This document shows positions 50,001 through 57,604 of a DNA stretch of 64,000 nucleotides, piece after piece. A program made the translations under genes and the position numbers. Source of the stretch: Spisula solida (taxonomy: Eukaryota; Mollusca; Bivalvia; Venerida; Mactridae). The stretch spans positions 12,310,817 to 12,374,816 of the forward strand of contig OX365957.1 in the NCBI GenBank assembly GCA_947247005.1, given 5' to 3'. The notes under the pieces are model-generated. The model worked only from the letters and a program-made list of their open reading frames with translations. It was not told where the DNA came from and did no database searches. Positions within the stretch are counted from its first letter, which is position 1, and the number at the start of each line of letters is the position of its first letter.

Positions 50001-50897
50001 TTTGTTGAGTTGACACTAGATGGGTGTGTACGAGAAGGTCTTCATCATCTAGTGAGAACATCAGGTCTGGGTGGTATGAAGCCTAACACTGTATGTATGG
50101 GATTCTATGATGATGATAAACCTGTTGATGTGCTCGCTAGAAAACCTATCAAGAAGAGAGGAATATTTAGAACTGTTGATACAGGGGACTTGATTAATGT
50201 TGGTGAATCATTCGGACCACTCAGAGAGCAAAGTGGTCAGAAGGATTTAGGTCCAGAAGAGTATGTTAAGTTGATTGGAGATTGCATCAAAATGTCAAAA
50301 AATGTGATGATATGTCGTAACTTCAGTAGTTTTGATAAAAGTAATATAGTATCAACAAGAGGAGTACTGTACATAGATGTGTGGCCTGTGAACTTGTTTC
50401 GACCTGAAACAGCAAGTTACTTTGATACCACGTGCTTGTTCCTGCTACAGTTAGCTACTGTCATCAACATGGTACCTGGGTGGAAATCAAAAACATGTTT
50501 ACGTGTTTTCTTGTTTGTGAACACACATACTGAGAATTCGGTTGTCAAGGAGCAGAAGTTGGAGATGTATTTACGTCAGTTACGAATTCCCGCCAAAATC
50601 CAGATTGTTGCCTGGGAGAATGTGGCGTCAATGACAGACTTTGATCAGAGTGTGAATTATCCCGAGTCCAGAATGCAGGAGTATAATGATATAGGGGAAA
50701 GGTTTTTACAGTCATTAAATGAGCTAATTGTGAGATACTCAAGTAGAACAGCTGTCTGCTTTCTGTACTTACCACAGCCGCCACGGAATACTGAGCTACA
50801 TTTAAAATATCTACAACAATTAGATGGATTGTCTGCCAACTTACCACCCACTGTGTATGTCCATGGCTTGCATCCAGTTACATCAACAACTCTTTAG
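28739..50897 (+). CDS. SLC12A9: SLC12A9-like cation-chloride cotransporter family protein, 12 exons, complete
   Basis: join(28739..29027, 30842..30976, 31421..31555, 31889..32037, 35083..35260, 36040..36177, 36511..36622, 37968..38125, 38612..38694, 39675..39799, 46837..47029, 49746..50897) gives 2847 bp and 948 residues; human SLC12A9 is about 914. Every junction is AG/GT and phase-consistent. The start at 28739 has A at -3 and G at +4 and begins MASE as in vertebrates; an ATG at 28712 with poor context is the alternative. Family landmarks are TM1 [13 protein letters not shown], then [77 protein letters not shown] and the long soluble C-terminal domain with [10 protein letters not shown] and [10 protein letters not shown], ending TSTTL. 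The family moves or regulates cation-chloride transport at membranes; the substrate of SLC12A9 itself is unsettled. Confidence 0.95.
29165..30030. repeat. GGTT microsatellite and ~167-bp tandem repeat, about 5 copies
   Basis: A (GGTT)n tract at 29221-29280 leads into units with CTATTTCTCTGTAACCAATG, AAGTCTAGTTGTGCATAT and TTAAGGGAGTTATGGCC. The outer ends read TACCCCCAG at 29172 and TGGGGGTA at 30011. It lies in intron 1. Confidence 0.85.
30842..30976 (+). CDS. SLC12A9: SLC12A9 exon 2 (TM2)
   Basis: The acceptor GATTACAG ends at 30841 and the donor GTATCC starts at 30977. The exon encodes [20 protein letters not shown] and on to [12 protein letters not shown]. The GGG-A-Y motif is conserved across the SLC12 family before MISR. 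Confidence 0.9.
31421..31555 (+). CDS. SLC12A9: SLC12A9 exon 3 (TM3)
   Basis: The acceptor ACACAAG ends at 31420 and the donor GTAAAT starts at 31556. The exon encodes [20 protein letters not shown], strongly conserved among SLC12 transporters, and ends in phase 1. Confidence 0.93.
31889..32037 (+). CDS. SLC12A9: SLC12A9 exon 4, template of the 91-bp array
   Basis: The acceptor TTTTCAG ends at 31888 and the donor GTGAGT starts at 32038; the exon leaves in phase 0. It encodes a short loop, [19 protein letters not shown] and the rest of a membrane segment. Its last 78 bases plus 13 intron bases are repeated ten more times immediately downstream. Confidence 0.9.
31960..32950 (+). repeat. 91-bp tandem array of exon 4 end plus donor, 11 donors
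   Basis: GTGAGTATC donor copies start at 32038, 32129, 32220, 32311, 32402, 32493, 32584, 32671, 32762, 32853 and 32944. The period is 91 bp except one 87-bp unit lacking TTAC. Each unit holds the last 78 exon bases. Reading through the first donor reaches TAA within the next unit, so only the proximal donor keeps the frame. Confidence 0.97.
33225..33550. repeat. Two tRNA-like SINE heads, back to back
   Basis: A B-box-like GGTTTGATTCC is read on - at 33382-33396, and a + strand copy has A-box-like TGGTTAGTGCC (33477) and B-box GGTTTGATTCCC (33513). Pairing of acceptor ends is absent, so they are SINE-type remnants. Confidence 0.5.
33695..33947. mobile_element. MITE with CAGGGCTGGTATTCAC ends
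   Basis: The left CAGGGCTGGTATTCACAAAG is inverted at the right as TTGTGAATACTAGCCCTG. It is 253 bp and non-coding. No confident target duplication was found. It is in SLC12A9 intron 4. Confidence 0.65.
34443..34700. mobile_element. Degraded mariner end
   Basis: TACGAGGGATGTCCGGAAAG resembles mariner termini. The following text keeps no open transposase frame. Confidence 0.4.
35083..35260 (+). CDS. SLC12A9: SLC12A9 exon 5 (extracellular loop)
   Basis: The acceptor TTTACAG ends at 35082 and the donor GTAAGT starts at 35261, phase 1. After a membrane segment it encodes a loop with four N-glycosylation sequons (NHT, NDT, NVT, NYT). Such a loop in the same place is present but diverged in vertebrate SLC12A9. 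Confidence 0.88.
35318..35620. repeat. 44-bp minisatellite, about 7 copies
   Basis: The unit contains TACACCTCTCATCTCTTGTA and CTACATTCTCCATTATACCT. It starts about 60 bp after exon 5 but is not derived from the exon. Frames across it are not genes. Confidence 0.9.
35710..35892. repeat. 15-bp minisatellite, about 12 copies
   Basis: The units are GCTATGGTGTGGTAT and the variant GCTATGGTGTGGTGT. It gives long artificial frames on both strands. Confidence 0.93.
36040..36177 (+). CDS. SLC12A9: SLC12A9 exon 6
   Basis: The acceptor TATTGTAG ends at 36039 and the donor GTTAGT starts at 36178. The exon encodes [20 protein letters not shown] and then the membrane segment with [10 protein letters not shown], a hallmark of SLC12 transporters. 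Confidence 0.92.
36275..36494. repeat. 111-bp tandem duplication next to exon 7
   Basis: Two copies start GACGTTACGTTTCTC (36275) and GACGTTACATTTCTC (36386), more than 90% identical. The second copy ends 16 bp before the exon 7 acceptor. Confidence 0.9.
36511..36622 (+). CDS. SLC12A9: SLC12A9 exon 7
   Basis: The acceptor TTTTTAG ends at 36510 and the donor GTATGT starts at 36623. The exon encodes [20 protein letters not shown] and a membrane segment, ending in phase 2. Confidence 0.92.
36958..37668. mobile_element. hAT MITE, 711 bp, 8-bp TSD
   Basis: The ends TAGGGATGCAA and TTTACATCCCTA are inverted, with AACCGGTTAACC tracts inside both arms. The perfect 8-bp duplication CTAAAAAT lies at 36950-36957 and 37669-37676. 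It is in SLC12A9 intron 7 and has no coding sequence. Confidence 0.9.
37968..38125 (+). CDS. SLC12A9: SLC12A9 exon 8
   Basis: The acceptor GTTTCAG ends at 37967 and the donor GTAAGT starts at 38126. The exon encodes [20 protein letters not shown] and [17 protein letters not shown], matching the family closely. Confidence 0.94.
38612..38694 (+). CDS. SLC12A9: SLC12A9 exon 9
   Basis: The acceptor ATTTCAG ends at 38611 and the donor GTATGT starts at 38695. At 83 bp it is the shortest exon. It encodes [20 protein letters not shown] and ITWILVQ, the conserved GGNP loop and the next membrane segment. Confidence 0.9.
38766..39218. mobile_element. hAT MITE, GGGCTGCG family copy 2
   Basis: TAGGGCTGCGTACCG at the left and ATATGCAGCCCTT at the right match the 6586-7043 element in reverse orientation, including ATCGATA-rich subtermini. 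Target duplication is no longer clear. Confidence 0.8.
39596..39674 (+). repeat. Tandem duplication of the exon 10 start and its acceptor
   Basis: Two upstream copies (39596-39631 with a 7-base gap, and 39632-39674) each contain the first ~20 bases of exon 10 and end in TATCGTTTCAG. The true acceptor is at 39673-39674. Use of the copy at 39630-39631 would add 43 nt and an early TGA. Confidence 0.9.
39675..39799 (+). CDS. SLC12A9: SLC12A9 exon 10
   Basis: The acceptor GTTTCAG ends at 39674 and the donor GTAAAT starts at 39800, phase 2 inside Arg. The exon encodes [20 protein letters not shown] through [10 protein letters not shown], nearly the same motif as in vertebrates. Confidence 0.93.
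39844..40035 (-). mobile_element. AAAGACC-family MITE, first half, interrupted
   Basis: The sequence matches the minus strand of 12257-12736 from its end inward, including AAATCTCGTTTGTT and AACAGGAGATAC on -. Homology stops at 40035 and resumes at 43262, so the MITE was split by the intervening 3.2 kb. Confidence 0.75.
40263..42503. mobile_element. Dispersed repeat with AGCTCACCTGA ends
   Basis: The left TAGCTCACCTGAGCACGAAG and the right TCAGGTGAGCG...CCCTCTTGT are typical of a dispersed family also ending at 5127 and 47985 with CCTAGGGCCC. The interior has diverged tandem units with GGAACCACAAGGCATAGAGC and a nested 1.34-kb element. Confidence 0.65.
40633..41972. mobile_element. 1.34-kb TIR element with iterated GTCCTTGC motif
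   Basis: The ends TGAGCTAATATCAAATTT and AAATTTGATATTGGCTCA are inverted, next to TATA on both sides (40629-40632, 41973-41976). Inside, GTCCTTGCTGTAACG or close forms occurs five times: near 40812 and 41005 forward, 41228, 41580 and 41779 reverse. No transposase frame is present. Confidence 0.75.
43262..43366 (-). mobile_element. AAAGACC-family MITE, second half
   Basis: The sequence continues the MITE homology broken at 40035 (TCAAGGAATAA, GAAAATACCTGATTTGCCTC). It ends abruptly where the 32-bp minisatellite begins. Confidence 0.7.
43367..46722 (+). repeat. 32-bp minisatellite, about 105 copies, acceptor-like unit
   Basis: The unit is CTCCCTGTATAATGTATT followed by ATGATATGTGTCAG. Each unit ends in GTGTCAG, resembling the real exon 11 acceptor TATTATGTGTTTCAG that lies 110 bp downstream in the same context. 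A higher-order period of about 800 bp is visible: the variant run TCTCTGTATAATG...TATCAG at 44491 recurs at 45291. A third related block follows near 46317. Confidence 0.97.
46729..46805. mobile_element. 77-bp hairpin element with 4-bp flank repeat
   Basis: The 29-bp arms (46729-46757, 46777-46805) starting CGTCCCTTTGG are inverted with one mismatch around a 19-nt AT-rich loop. ATGT is on both sides (46725-46728, 46806-46809). It interrupts the last minisatellite unit before the exon 11 acceptor. Confidence 0.85.
46837..47029 (+). CDS. SLC12A9: SLC12A9 exon 11 (last membrane segments)
   Basis: The acceptor GTGTTTCAG ends at 46836 and the donor GTAAGT starts at 47030. Arg is completed across the junction to give [17 protein letters not shown]. 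The rest is two hydrophobic segments and [12 protein letters not shown], conserved just before the C-terminal domain. Confidence 0.93.
47289..47985. repeat. Dispersed AGGTCA-rich repeat, copy 2, with a tRNA-like insertion
   Basis: The text parallels 4650-5130 and ends CGACAGGTGAGCGACCTAGG. At about 47587-47705 it is interrupted by a segment with a T-arm-like GTGGGTTCAAACCCCACT (B-box GGTTCAAACC) and a T tract. This looks like the 3' part of a tRNA-derived SINE; host phrases resume with GTCAAATCATAG. Confidence 0.7.
48407..48830. repeat. Dispersed ACCCCAACCC repeat fragment
   Basis: Phrases CACCATCATGACCCCAACCC, GAGTAGGTAACTC and TTTTGTTGAAATTA match the 40036-43261 and 22714 families. Non-coding. 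Confidence 0.6.
49266..49712. mobile_element. Dispersed AGTCCCCTAC repeat, copy 2
   Basis: The copy runs from ATTAGTCCCCTACC to GGGGACTTCTGAATTG, parallel to 10030-10345. It carries an extra segment around 49330-49500 with the phrase GGTGGCTACTTTTTATG. It ends about 30 bp before the exon 12 acceptor. Confidence 0.7.
49746..50897 (+). CDS. SLC12A9: SLC12A9 exon 12 (cytoplasmic C-terminal domain)
   Basis: The acceptor TTCTATAG ends at 49745 and the stop TAG is at 50895-50897. It encodes 383 residues in one exon: [49 protein letters not shown], the [12 protein letters not shown] region, [15 protein letters not shown] and the C-terminal [11 protein letters not shown]. This is the regulatory domain typical of SLC12 proteins. 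Confidence 0.96.
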   Translation: MRKYLLMLDIRKSHVKYWRPQILLMVANVRQSANLIDFINDIKKGGLYILGHVRVGSLDDFQDKDPVMEEYPKWMKLVDKLNIKAFVELTLDGCVREGLHHLVRTSGLGGMKPNTVCMGFYDDDKPVDVLARKPIKKRGIFRTVDTGDLINVGESFGPLREQSGQKDLGPEEYVKLIGDCIKMSKNVMICRNFSSFDKSNIVSTRGVLYIDVWPVNLFRPETASYFDTTCLFLLQLATVINMVPGWKSKTCLRVFLFVNTHTENSVVKEQKLEMYLRQLRIPAKIQIVAWENVASMTDFDQSVNYPESRMQEYNDIGERFLQSLNELIVRYSSRTAVCFLYLPQPPRNTELHLKYLQQLDGLSANLPPTVYVHGLHPVTSTTL

Positions 50898-50990
50898 ATA
50901 CCCGTTGCCTTATAAGTGATTTATTTAGATGCCCGATGCCTTATAAGTGATATAATTATTTAGATACCCGATGCCTTATTAGTGATATTG
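50890..50990 (+). repeat. Three tandem copies spanning the SLC12A9 stop codon
   Basis: TTTAGATACCCG followed by TTGCCTTATAAGTGA begins inside the last codons (CTT TAG) and is repeated at about 50925 and 50962 with small changes. The stop is thus included in the repeated unit. Confidence 0.85.
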
Positions 50991-51246
50991 AATGAGAAAT
51001 ATATGAGTCAGTCTCCAGGAAAACCTGCTATTTTGACAAAAGTATTTATTTTGAGATTTTCCATAGCTTGAAAGAATTATCTTTATGAAGCAAAATACAA
51101 AGGAAATTTTGTTAATATCTTGCTTTTTAAGGAAGTTACAGCTATTTTTGTAGTGTCCACTTTCGGAGCCTTTTTGTGTGACTTCGCAAACGTCATTCAA
51201 ACGTTAATTGACGTATCTATAACTGTTACACGTATTTAGAGGTTAA

Positions 51247-51375
51247 TACACGACACAGCCGGGCAGGAAGGCGATAATCCGCCCGGAAAATGAATAATCA
51301 CCTCGAGGGCTTCAGCCCGAGGGTGATTATTCATACAGGGCGGATTATCAACTTCCGGCCAGGCTCTGAAGTGTA
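51247..51375. mobile_element. Long palindrome flanked by TTAA
   Basis: The left TACACGACACAGCC side and the right mirror are an imperfect inverted repeat over about 60 bp per arm. They share GATAATCCGCCC and TGAATAATCACC, with a GAGGGCTTCAGCCC centre. TTAA stands at 51243-51246 and 51376-51379, as in piggyBac- or Kolobok-type insertions. Confidence 0.65.
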
Positions 51376-51477
51376 TTAAATTTAAAAGTCTTTAATACAA
51401 TTGTTCGATTTCAGAATATCTATGAAGAACAAATAATGTAAATATTACTGATGTAGATATACAATAATGTTGTAACC

Positions 51478-51483
51478 AATAAA
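51478..51483 (+). terminator. Possible poly(A) signal of the SLC12A9-like gene
   Basis: AATAAA lies about 580 bp after the stop. Other AATAAA hexamers occur further on (52871), so the true site is uncertain. Confidence 0.35.
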
Positions 51484-52369
51484 ATGCACTTAGTGTGAAT
51501 AAAATTGGCAGAGAAATCTTGCATAAGAGCAACGTAACGTCATTTTGGCTCCAACGTGACGTCATGTTAACATGGATAACGTAACGTGCGCTCGTTCAAC
51601 CGGTCCGATTATGATTATGAGATTGCGGACCGGGCGGATAGGCGATAATCAATCACGTGATGGCCATAATCAGCCGCAAATAGGCTCATTTTTGTTACTA
51701 TATATAGTAACAAGTGTATTAATTCATAATTACACCATTTGATCAATTATTGACATGAATTGTTCAAAATGGTATCACATTTTAGCAGTATCTTTTAATT
51801 TTTAAAATATTTACCAAAATCAAAATTGTTCGCATTCAGAGAAAGGCTACTATTGTTTTAAACAACTAACTCCTCGTTTTTCTCACTATGAGTACTTTTC
51901 CGAAATTGGTCACCATATCATCGAAGTATGTGATTTCGACATAATTCATGGGAAAATTTAAAGCTAAGGTATAGTACTAGATAAGTGAACTACATAAAAT
52001 AAAATCAATGGATATGTATTTTTTTCTTAGATTAGAGCTTTTACAAACCTTGTTACATAATGGTAATTACATAATGTCATTATAGCAGGTTTTCCTGGAG
52101 ACTGGCTCATATGTTTTCCGATATTTTCCTGATTGGAAGAGAATGCCGACAGTTCACTTAGGTTAATTTTTGTCTTTTTCACTTATCTGAATGGTGTGCT
52201 ATTAGGATCCTTGGATGTCTGGCATCCTTCATTCGTATCGTGTTAACTGGCATCCTATTGGTATTGTGTCAATTGTCATCTGCTATACAGTTTCTAATTC
52301 AGGCAAAATGTTTTAGTGAAAGGTTGTTCACTTAGTCAAATATTACTTTGCTTACAATTTACACAAATA

Positions 52370-52640
52370 TTTATACCCCTTCACAATGAGTTGTAAGGGG
52401 GGGGTACACTGGATTCAACTTGTCTGTCGGTCGATCTGTCTGTCTGTAGACGCATTCTTGTGGACGCAACTCCTACAGTTTTGGCAGGATTTTGCTCAAA
52501 CTTTCACAGATGAACAACCTCAGCATATAGATGTGCATGAAGAAAGGAATTTGCGCTGCGATGAATTTAGGCAGAATTATGGGCCTTTGCCGCCGGGGGT
52601 ATATTAGTCTGCCGAATGGCGACAGCGCTAGTTTATATTG
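52370..52640 (+). repeat. Dispersed GACGCAACT repeat, member 2
   Basis: CTCCTACAGTTTTGGCAGGA and GGTATATTAGTCTGCCGAAT match the 16715-17240 family. A further relative with the same TGCCAAATGGTGACA end runs 53160-53870. Short frames here are not genes. Confidence 0.65.
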
Positions 52641-53979
52641 GAATAGAAATGTTGAGAATCATGTCCACTTATATAATACAGACATGTTTATACTGAAAGT
52701 AAACATTATTTATAGTTAGTGGAAACTGAACCATTCCTCTCTTGTATGAACACCTGTGCCATAGTTATACTCAAGTAGCATGCTACATTCCATGTGTACC
52801 ATAGTTCTACTCTAGTAGCATGCTACATGTACATTCCATATTGTGTATTTATTACATTCCTTGCTCTTTGAATAAACTTCTGTTACAGTACAAGTTATTA
52901 TGTTATTTTACTCCATTCACAGCAAGTTGTAAGTACTGTAAAATCATTATTTTTCAAGGGAGTTGAATTTTCGTTAATTCAATTGTTGAACTCGACAACG
53001 AAATCTAATCCCTACGATTAATCGACCTCTCAAATTCTGACATGGGTTTACTCTCTCATGTTCTGTAATCCACAAATTAACGACCCCTCGAAAATGCATT
53101 TTTATGAAATCCAAGAAATTTTATACCCGCGAAAATATGTGATTTTACAGTATGTTTGTCTCTGACAGTCTGTCCGTCTGTCTGTCTGCTGATGCCTCCT
53201 TGTCAACACAACTTCTACAGTTTTGGCAGGATTTCCTTCAAACTTTCACAGATGACCAACTTTGATAAGCAGAATGATGTGCATGAATGAAAGAATTTGT
53301 GCTGCGGTGATTATTGCCAGAATTATGGCCTTTGTTCTTTTATCATGCCCCAAGTCTTTCATGAGGGGGTATTATTTGTTTTTTACATGTCAGTTGGTCT
53401 GTGTGTCTGTTGGTAGACCAAATATAGTTTCCATTGAGTAACTCGAGATGCTCGAGTCTAGGATCCTAAAACTTTACATGGAGTGTTGTCATGTGGTCCA
53501 TTGTCTTGGAAACTGTAACCTATGACATGAATAAATGAACTAAGTGGTGTCCATTCAATAATTCAAGAATGGTTGGGCCCCGAAGATCTTCAAACATTAC
53601 TTCAAACATTACTTGGAAGTTGGTCATTAACAATAGACTCTTATTTGAGGTCAGTACTGGAGGTCAAGGTCACCATGACATTTAATATTTCTGAAGTGTA
53701 GTGAAAAGTTTCAGTGGATGCAACTACTACTAGAGTTTGAACAGAAATCCATTCCACCTTTCATTTATTATTAGATGAAATACCCGAATATGTAGGTACA
53801 CATAAAGATGCTGCAATGATTTTGGCCATGCAGGGGTATATTTGTTTGCCAAATGGTGACAACTCTAGTTTATTAATTCCCCGTCATGAAAATACCCTGC
53901 CACAAAGTCTTGATTATGTCTGTTCCCTTAGCTCCTGGAGGTGAGGAATGTTTCTGATGTGCCAAAATATTATACAAAC

Positions 53980-54310
53980 ACAAAATTCATGACAGGCTTT
54001 TTAACTGGAGTGTACTATAGGTTATCCCTCTGTCAGTCCGTAAAAACTCTGATCCTGACATAACTCTTAACAGTTTCCAAGTTAAGTTTGTGAAACTTTG
54101 TATGTAGCTAGGTGCCAATAAGGAGATTATGCATGTCAAATTATTTTTTGATTCTGACAAAAATTGCCATAGTTCAAAAACCATTCCAAGATATCCTAAT
54201 AAACTTGCTATATTTCTTGACAATAAGTACATGTGGAGCAAAAAAGAACAACAATATGCACATTTGTAGCCAAGGGCAACAACTTCAGCTTTAATAATTC
54301 CCTTCAACAC
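53980..54310. repeat. Dispersed AGTCCCC-family fragment
   Basis: CTGATCCTGACATAACT, CAGTTTCCAAG and TTGATTCTGACAAAAATTG follow the order of the 49266-49712 repeat. The ends are lost. Confidence 0.5.
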
Positions 54311-55840
54311 TGCTCATAACTTTATTTCAGATATGACTATGCATTTTTGCATATGCAACCCAACTAGACTTCTACACTTTTTATCCAACCGGCCCTCCCC
54401 CTGTTCGAACATGCTACCACGTGACCCTGTGTCTCTGCTACTATCTTTACACATGCTTAATGTCTATGTGTACGTACCCATTGATTGAACTATATTACTA
54501 CATGTACATTGCCCTCATAAAGTTTCTTCACACTTCTTCAATAATATGATTGCTTAAATTGACAAACACCAGTGCAATGACATAGCCTCTTTCAAATCCT
54601 ACATAAATTATAGTATTTTATCATTTTCTTATTTCATTTATACTATGTCAATGTTTATCTGCAATAGATCGTTTAATTTTTATACTGGTGTTTGCCAATT
54701 TAAGAAAATTGTATAATTTTAGGAGTGTGAAGGAACTTCTGAAGGACAGTGTATTCCCGATCGTAACCCCATTTGCACCAGTTTTGCCAGAGCATTGAAG
54801 CTGTGAAATTGTCTGCGCTACTTAACGCATTTTTCAGTACACAAAACGCACATACACCCATTACACTAGGCCAGGCGAGTATGATGCGTATTCGATGCCG
54901 ATTTCAAAGTCATTTAGTCTAATTCGTGTGCTCTGTTGTGTGACCAGTGCAGACCAAGTCTCATTTGCAGTGATGGTCGTGTCGAGCAATACATCGCCTT
55001 TCCTTTGGTATTGTACGAGGACTTCCTGTGTGATATGTTGTTAGTAAACAAAGCACCATCCTACACACATCTTACGAATGCTTAAAACTCCTACCCTTAC
55101 TCTTACCTCCATTCCCTTAAGATAAAGTTATTTTTTAACATAATGTTTCACGTGCAGCGAGTGCCTAAGTAAGTAGTTAAATACTTGATCTAAACAAGAA
55201 ACAACTGTCTGAAAACTACTCTTTACTTATGATAAAATAAGCCTTTTCAACTTCAGTTTGGTCAAAATGACCAGTTTCGATTTTCATGAAAATAGGCTCA
55301 TAAGAAGTGCCAAGGGATGCAGATTTCAAATATACTTGAGTCTTATAATAAATAAGGTCGTACATTTTCTTATGACAGTATCTACAACAATAAAAACTGG
55401 CAAAAGAAGTACAATGCTCATTTAAAGTCTGACGTAAAGTGTTATGCTTTACGTATCTACCGCAAGTGTTATTTACTCCATTAGTTGATTTTCACGAAAT
55501 CAGAACATAAAATGGACATATTCTTTACAGTAACATATTTGATTTATGATATTTTTCTAGCCTCGGAAAGTTTGGAACGAGTACATTTCACTTAATGTTT
55601 TAAACGTTTAATCTGACCCAAACGTTCTATACACATAATTACAGCATGTCCATGTTATAATTATGTTCTTTGTTTGAAATAAATGTTGCGTGTCATAAGT
55701 AACACAAGTGTTTTATAACAATGAATCGTGACTAGATTGTGTAATTGGATATCAAGACCAGTAATTTAAAGGTAACTTTTGGATTTAGAATTTGTCGATC
55801 TGGAATAAATGTGTCGACTTTTAGAATAATGTTTTAAGAG
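54311..55840. other. Intergenic, nothing recognised
   Basis: This stretch has a GTTTGCCAATTTAAG/CTTAAATTGACAAACACC inverted pair near 54553 and 54690, suggesting an old element. No frame of note and no RNA gene. Confidence 0.35.
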
Positions 55841-55844
55841 ACGG

Positions 55845-55850
55845 TATATA
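55845..55850 (+). promoter_or_regulatory. Possible TATA box of the TRIM-like gene
   Basis: TATATATTATTTT lies about 50 bp before the start codon and would place transcription start near 55875, leaving a ~20-nt leader. The position is plausible for an intronless gene, but the sequence is AT-rich throughout. Confidence 0.3.
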
Positions 55851-55894
55851 TTATTTTGATCTTCCTCGTGGTGTCGGTGTTCTAATCTTAAACA

Positions 55895-57604
55895 ATGGAT
55901 ATTACCATGTGTGACCCTTGTAGGGCCAGGTCAAGGTCGATGTCAGCGTCGTTCTGGTGCCCATTCTGTCATGAAGCGTTCTGTAAAGTGTGCTGTGAAT
56001 TTCACCAGACGATGAAATTGACAAGGGCACATAAAATCCAGATATTGGATGCGAGCAATTTGCACGAAAAACAGCGAGATGGAACTGGATCCTCATACAC
56101 ACTGGATTCTTTGACATCAGTTACTTTCAACGAAAAAACACAACTGCGCGAAATTGATAACATTCTATTGTTAATGGACGGACTTAGTGACACAGCTCTT
56201 ACATTGAAGAAAATGTTTTTCGATATGAAAATGAAAAACGAAGCGGAAAAAAATGAATGTAGTCGAAAAGTTGTAGTGTTTAAACAACGTCTGAAACAGT
56301 TGGCAGACGATTTTGAAAGGCATATATCGGGAGAGTTAGACTATCTTCAACAGGCGGAAAATGTGCAGGTTGAATCAAGAATAGAGGAATGTGAAAACAC
56401 GTTCAATGCAATTGAAATGTCTAAGGACTTAGCACAATGCATGAAAACAGAGCGCATCACGCAGCAGACGATTGGAAAGGTGAACGCTGCACGCCAACGT
56501 TGTAATGAATACAAATTTACTTTGCAGCGCATTCACAGTACTCTACAGCCTGTTAGGTTTGATCTTGCTATAGATCGAAATCTATCAGACGCTTTGAATA
56601 CATCCCCGTCTGTAATCGGCAAAGTTGAAGTAACACATGGCAATGACGACTTTGCAGATCACCGGAGAGACGGGGGTTCTCAAGAGACTCGAAGAAATGA
56701 TGATAAGGGACCGAACAACAGACGTTTGTCGAACGCTACTAACATGTCGGAGAGGCAAAGACATTTACGGTTAGACAGCGCCCACGCCCGAAAAGTGAAC
56801 GACATCTACTTGCATCGTCAAGATGATCACGATGAGCCACTGATAACTGCGATTCGTACTATGAACAATAACCATTTTGTTACGCTTGATCGCAACAATA
56901 ATAAATTACTGCTTGTTCATCAAGATGGAGCTGTTGTGACGTCATACGTTTTCACGAGTCAAATATGGGACATGGCCATGGTAGACCCTCTGACTGTGGC
57001 GGTCACAGTTCCAGATAATGACAAAATAGTTCTTGTGAAAGTACGCAACAAGAACCTATGTGCAGAACGGTTGATCAAGACGAGCAATATTTGCTATGGA
57101 GTTTGTTGTATAGAAGGTTTTATTGTCGTCACTGTGAAAGGCGGTTATGTTAAAATTGTGACAAAAGCAGGGGAGGAAATGGCGTCCCTGCGTCATAATA
57201 CACAAGGAGAAACCCTGTTTACAGATCCTCAGCATATTGCCACAAATAGAGATCAGAATGAGTTATACGTCTCTGACTATACACTTCATACATTAACTGC
57301 CCTTTTCTTAAGTGGTGTGAAAATTGATTCAACCCCAAAATTCGTTTTCCGTGACAATGAACTGCGTAACCCAACCGGTCTCTGTTTGGACAGTAACGGC
57401 GACGTGTTTGTGTGTGGATATTCCTCACATAATATTGTCAAAGTGTCTTCTGCTGGTAGTATGTTAGCTGTATTCATAACGGGAGTTATGAATCCACAGA
57501 CTGTTGCCTTGACCACTATGGAAGATACTATGATGGTTTCTGTGCTGAGTACTGACGGCGTCACAAAACAAGTACAGAATGTAATAGAAGTCTACCGAAT
57601 ATAA
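55895..57604 (+). CDS. TRIM-like protein: B-box, coiled coil, NHL-type repeats; no RING; single exon
   Basis: The protein has 569 residues. The start is fixed by an in-frame TAA four to six bases upstream and by A at -3 and G at +4. Residues 6-46 form a zinc-binding B-box with Cys at 6, 9, 22, 25, 30, 33 and His at 37 and 46. Residues ~85-215 are heptad-like and charged (coiled coil). Residues ~215-300 are polar and likely disordered. Residues ~305-569 carry beta-propeller repeats, clearest in LRNPTGLCLDSNGDVFVCGY and DPQHIATNRDQNELYVSDYT. This is the layout of TRIM-NHL/TRIM56-like proteins, large families in bivalves linked to ubiquitin signalling and innate immunity. No RING precedes the B-box, so E3 activity is not expected from this protein alone; it may act as an adaptor. 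A 52-bp array begins within its last codons. Confidence 0.9.
   Translation: MDITMCDPCRARSRSMSASFWCPFCHEAFCKVCCEFHQTMKLTRAHKIQILDASNLHEKQRDGTGSSYTLDSLTSVTFNEKTQLREIDNILLLMDGLSDTALTLKKMFFDMKMKNEAEKNECSRKVVVFKQRLKQLADDFERHISGELDYLQQAENVQVESRIEECENTFNAIEMSKDLAQCMKTERITQQTIGKVNAARQRCNEYKFTLQRIHSTLQPVRFDLAIDRNLSDALNTSPSVIGKVEVTHGNDDFADHRRDGGSQETRRNDDKGPNNRRLSNATNMSERQRHLRLDSAHARKVNDIYLHRQDDHDEPLITAIRTMNNNHFVTLDRNNNKLLLVHQDGAVVTSYVFTSQIWDMAMVDPLTVAVTVPDNDKIVLVKVRNKNLCAERLIKTSNICYGVCCIEGFIVVTVKGGYVKIVTKAGEEMASLRHNTQGETLFTDPQHIATNRDQNELYVSDYTLHTLTALFLSGVKIDSTPKFVFRDNELRNPTGLCLDSNGDVFVCGYSSHNIVKVSSAGSMLAVFITGVMNPQTVALTTMEDTMMVSVLSTDGVTKQVQNVIEVYRI

Noticed and set aside
50545..50847. Minus-strand 100-residue frame
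   Set aside because: It is the shadow of SLC12A9 exon 12, with no family motif on that strand.
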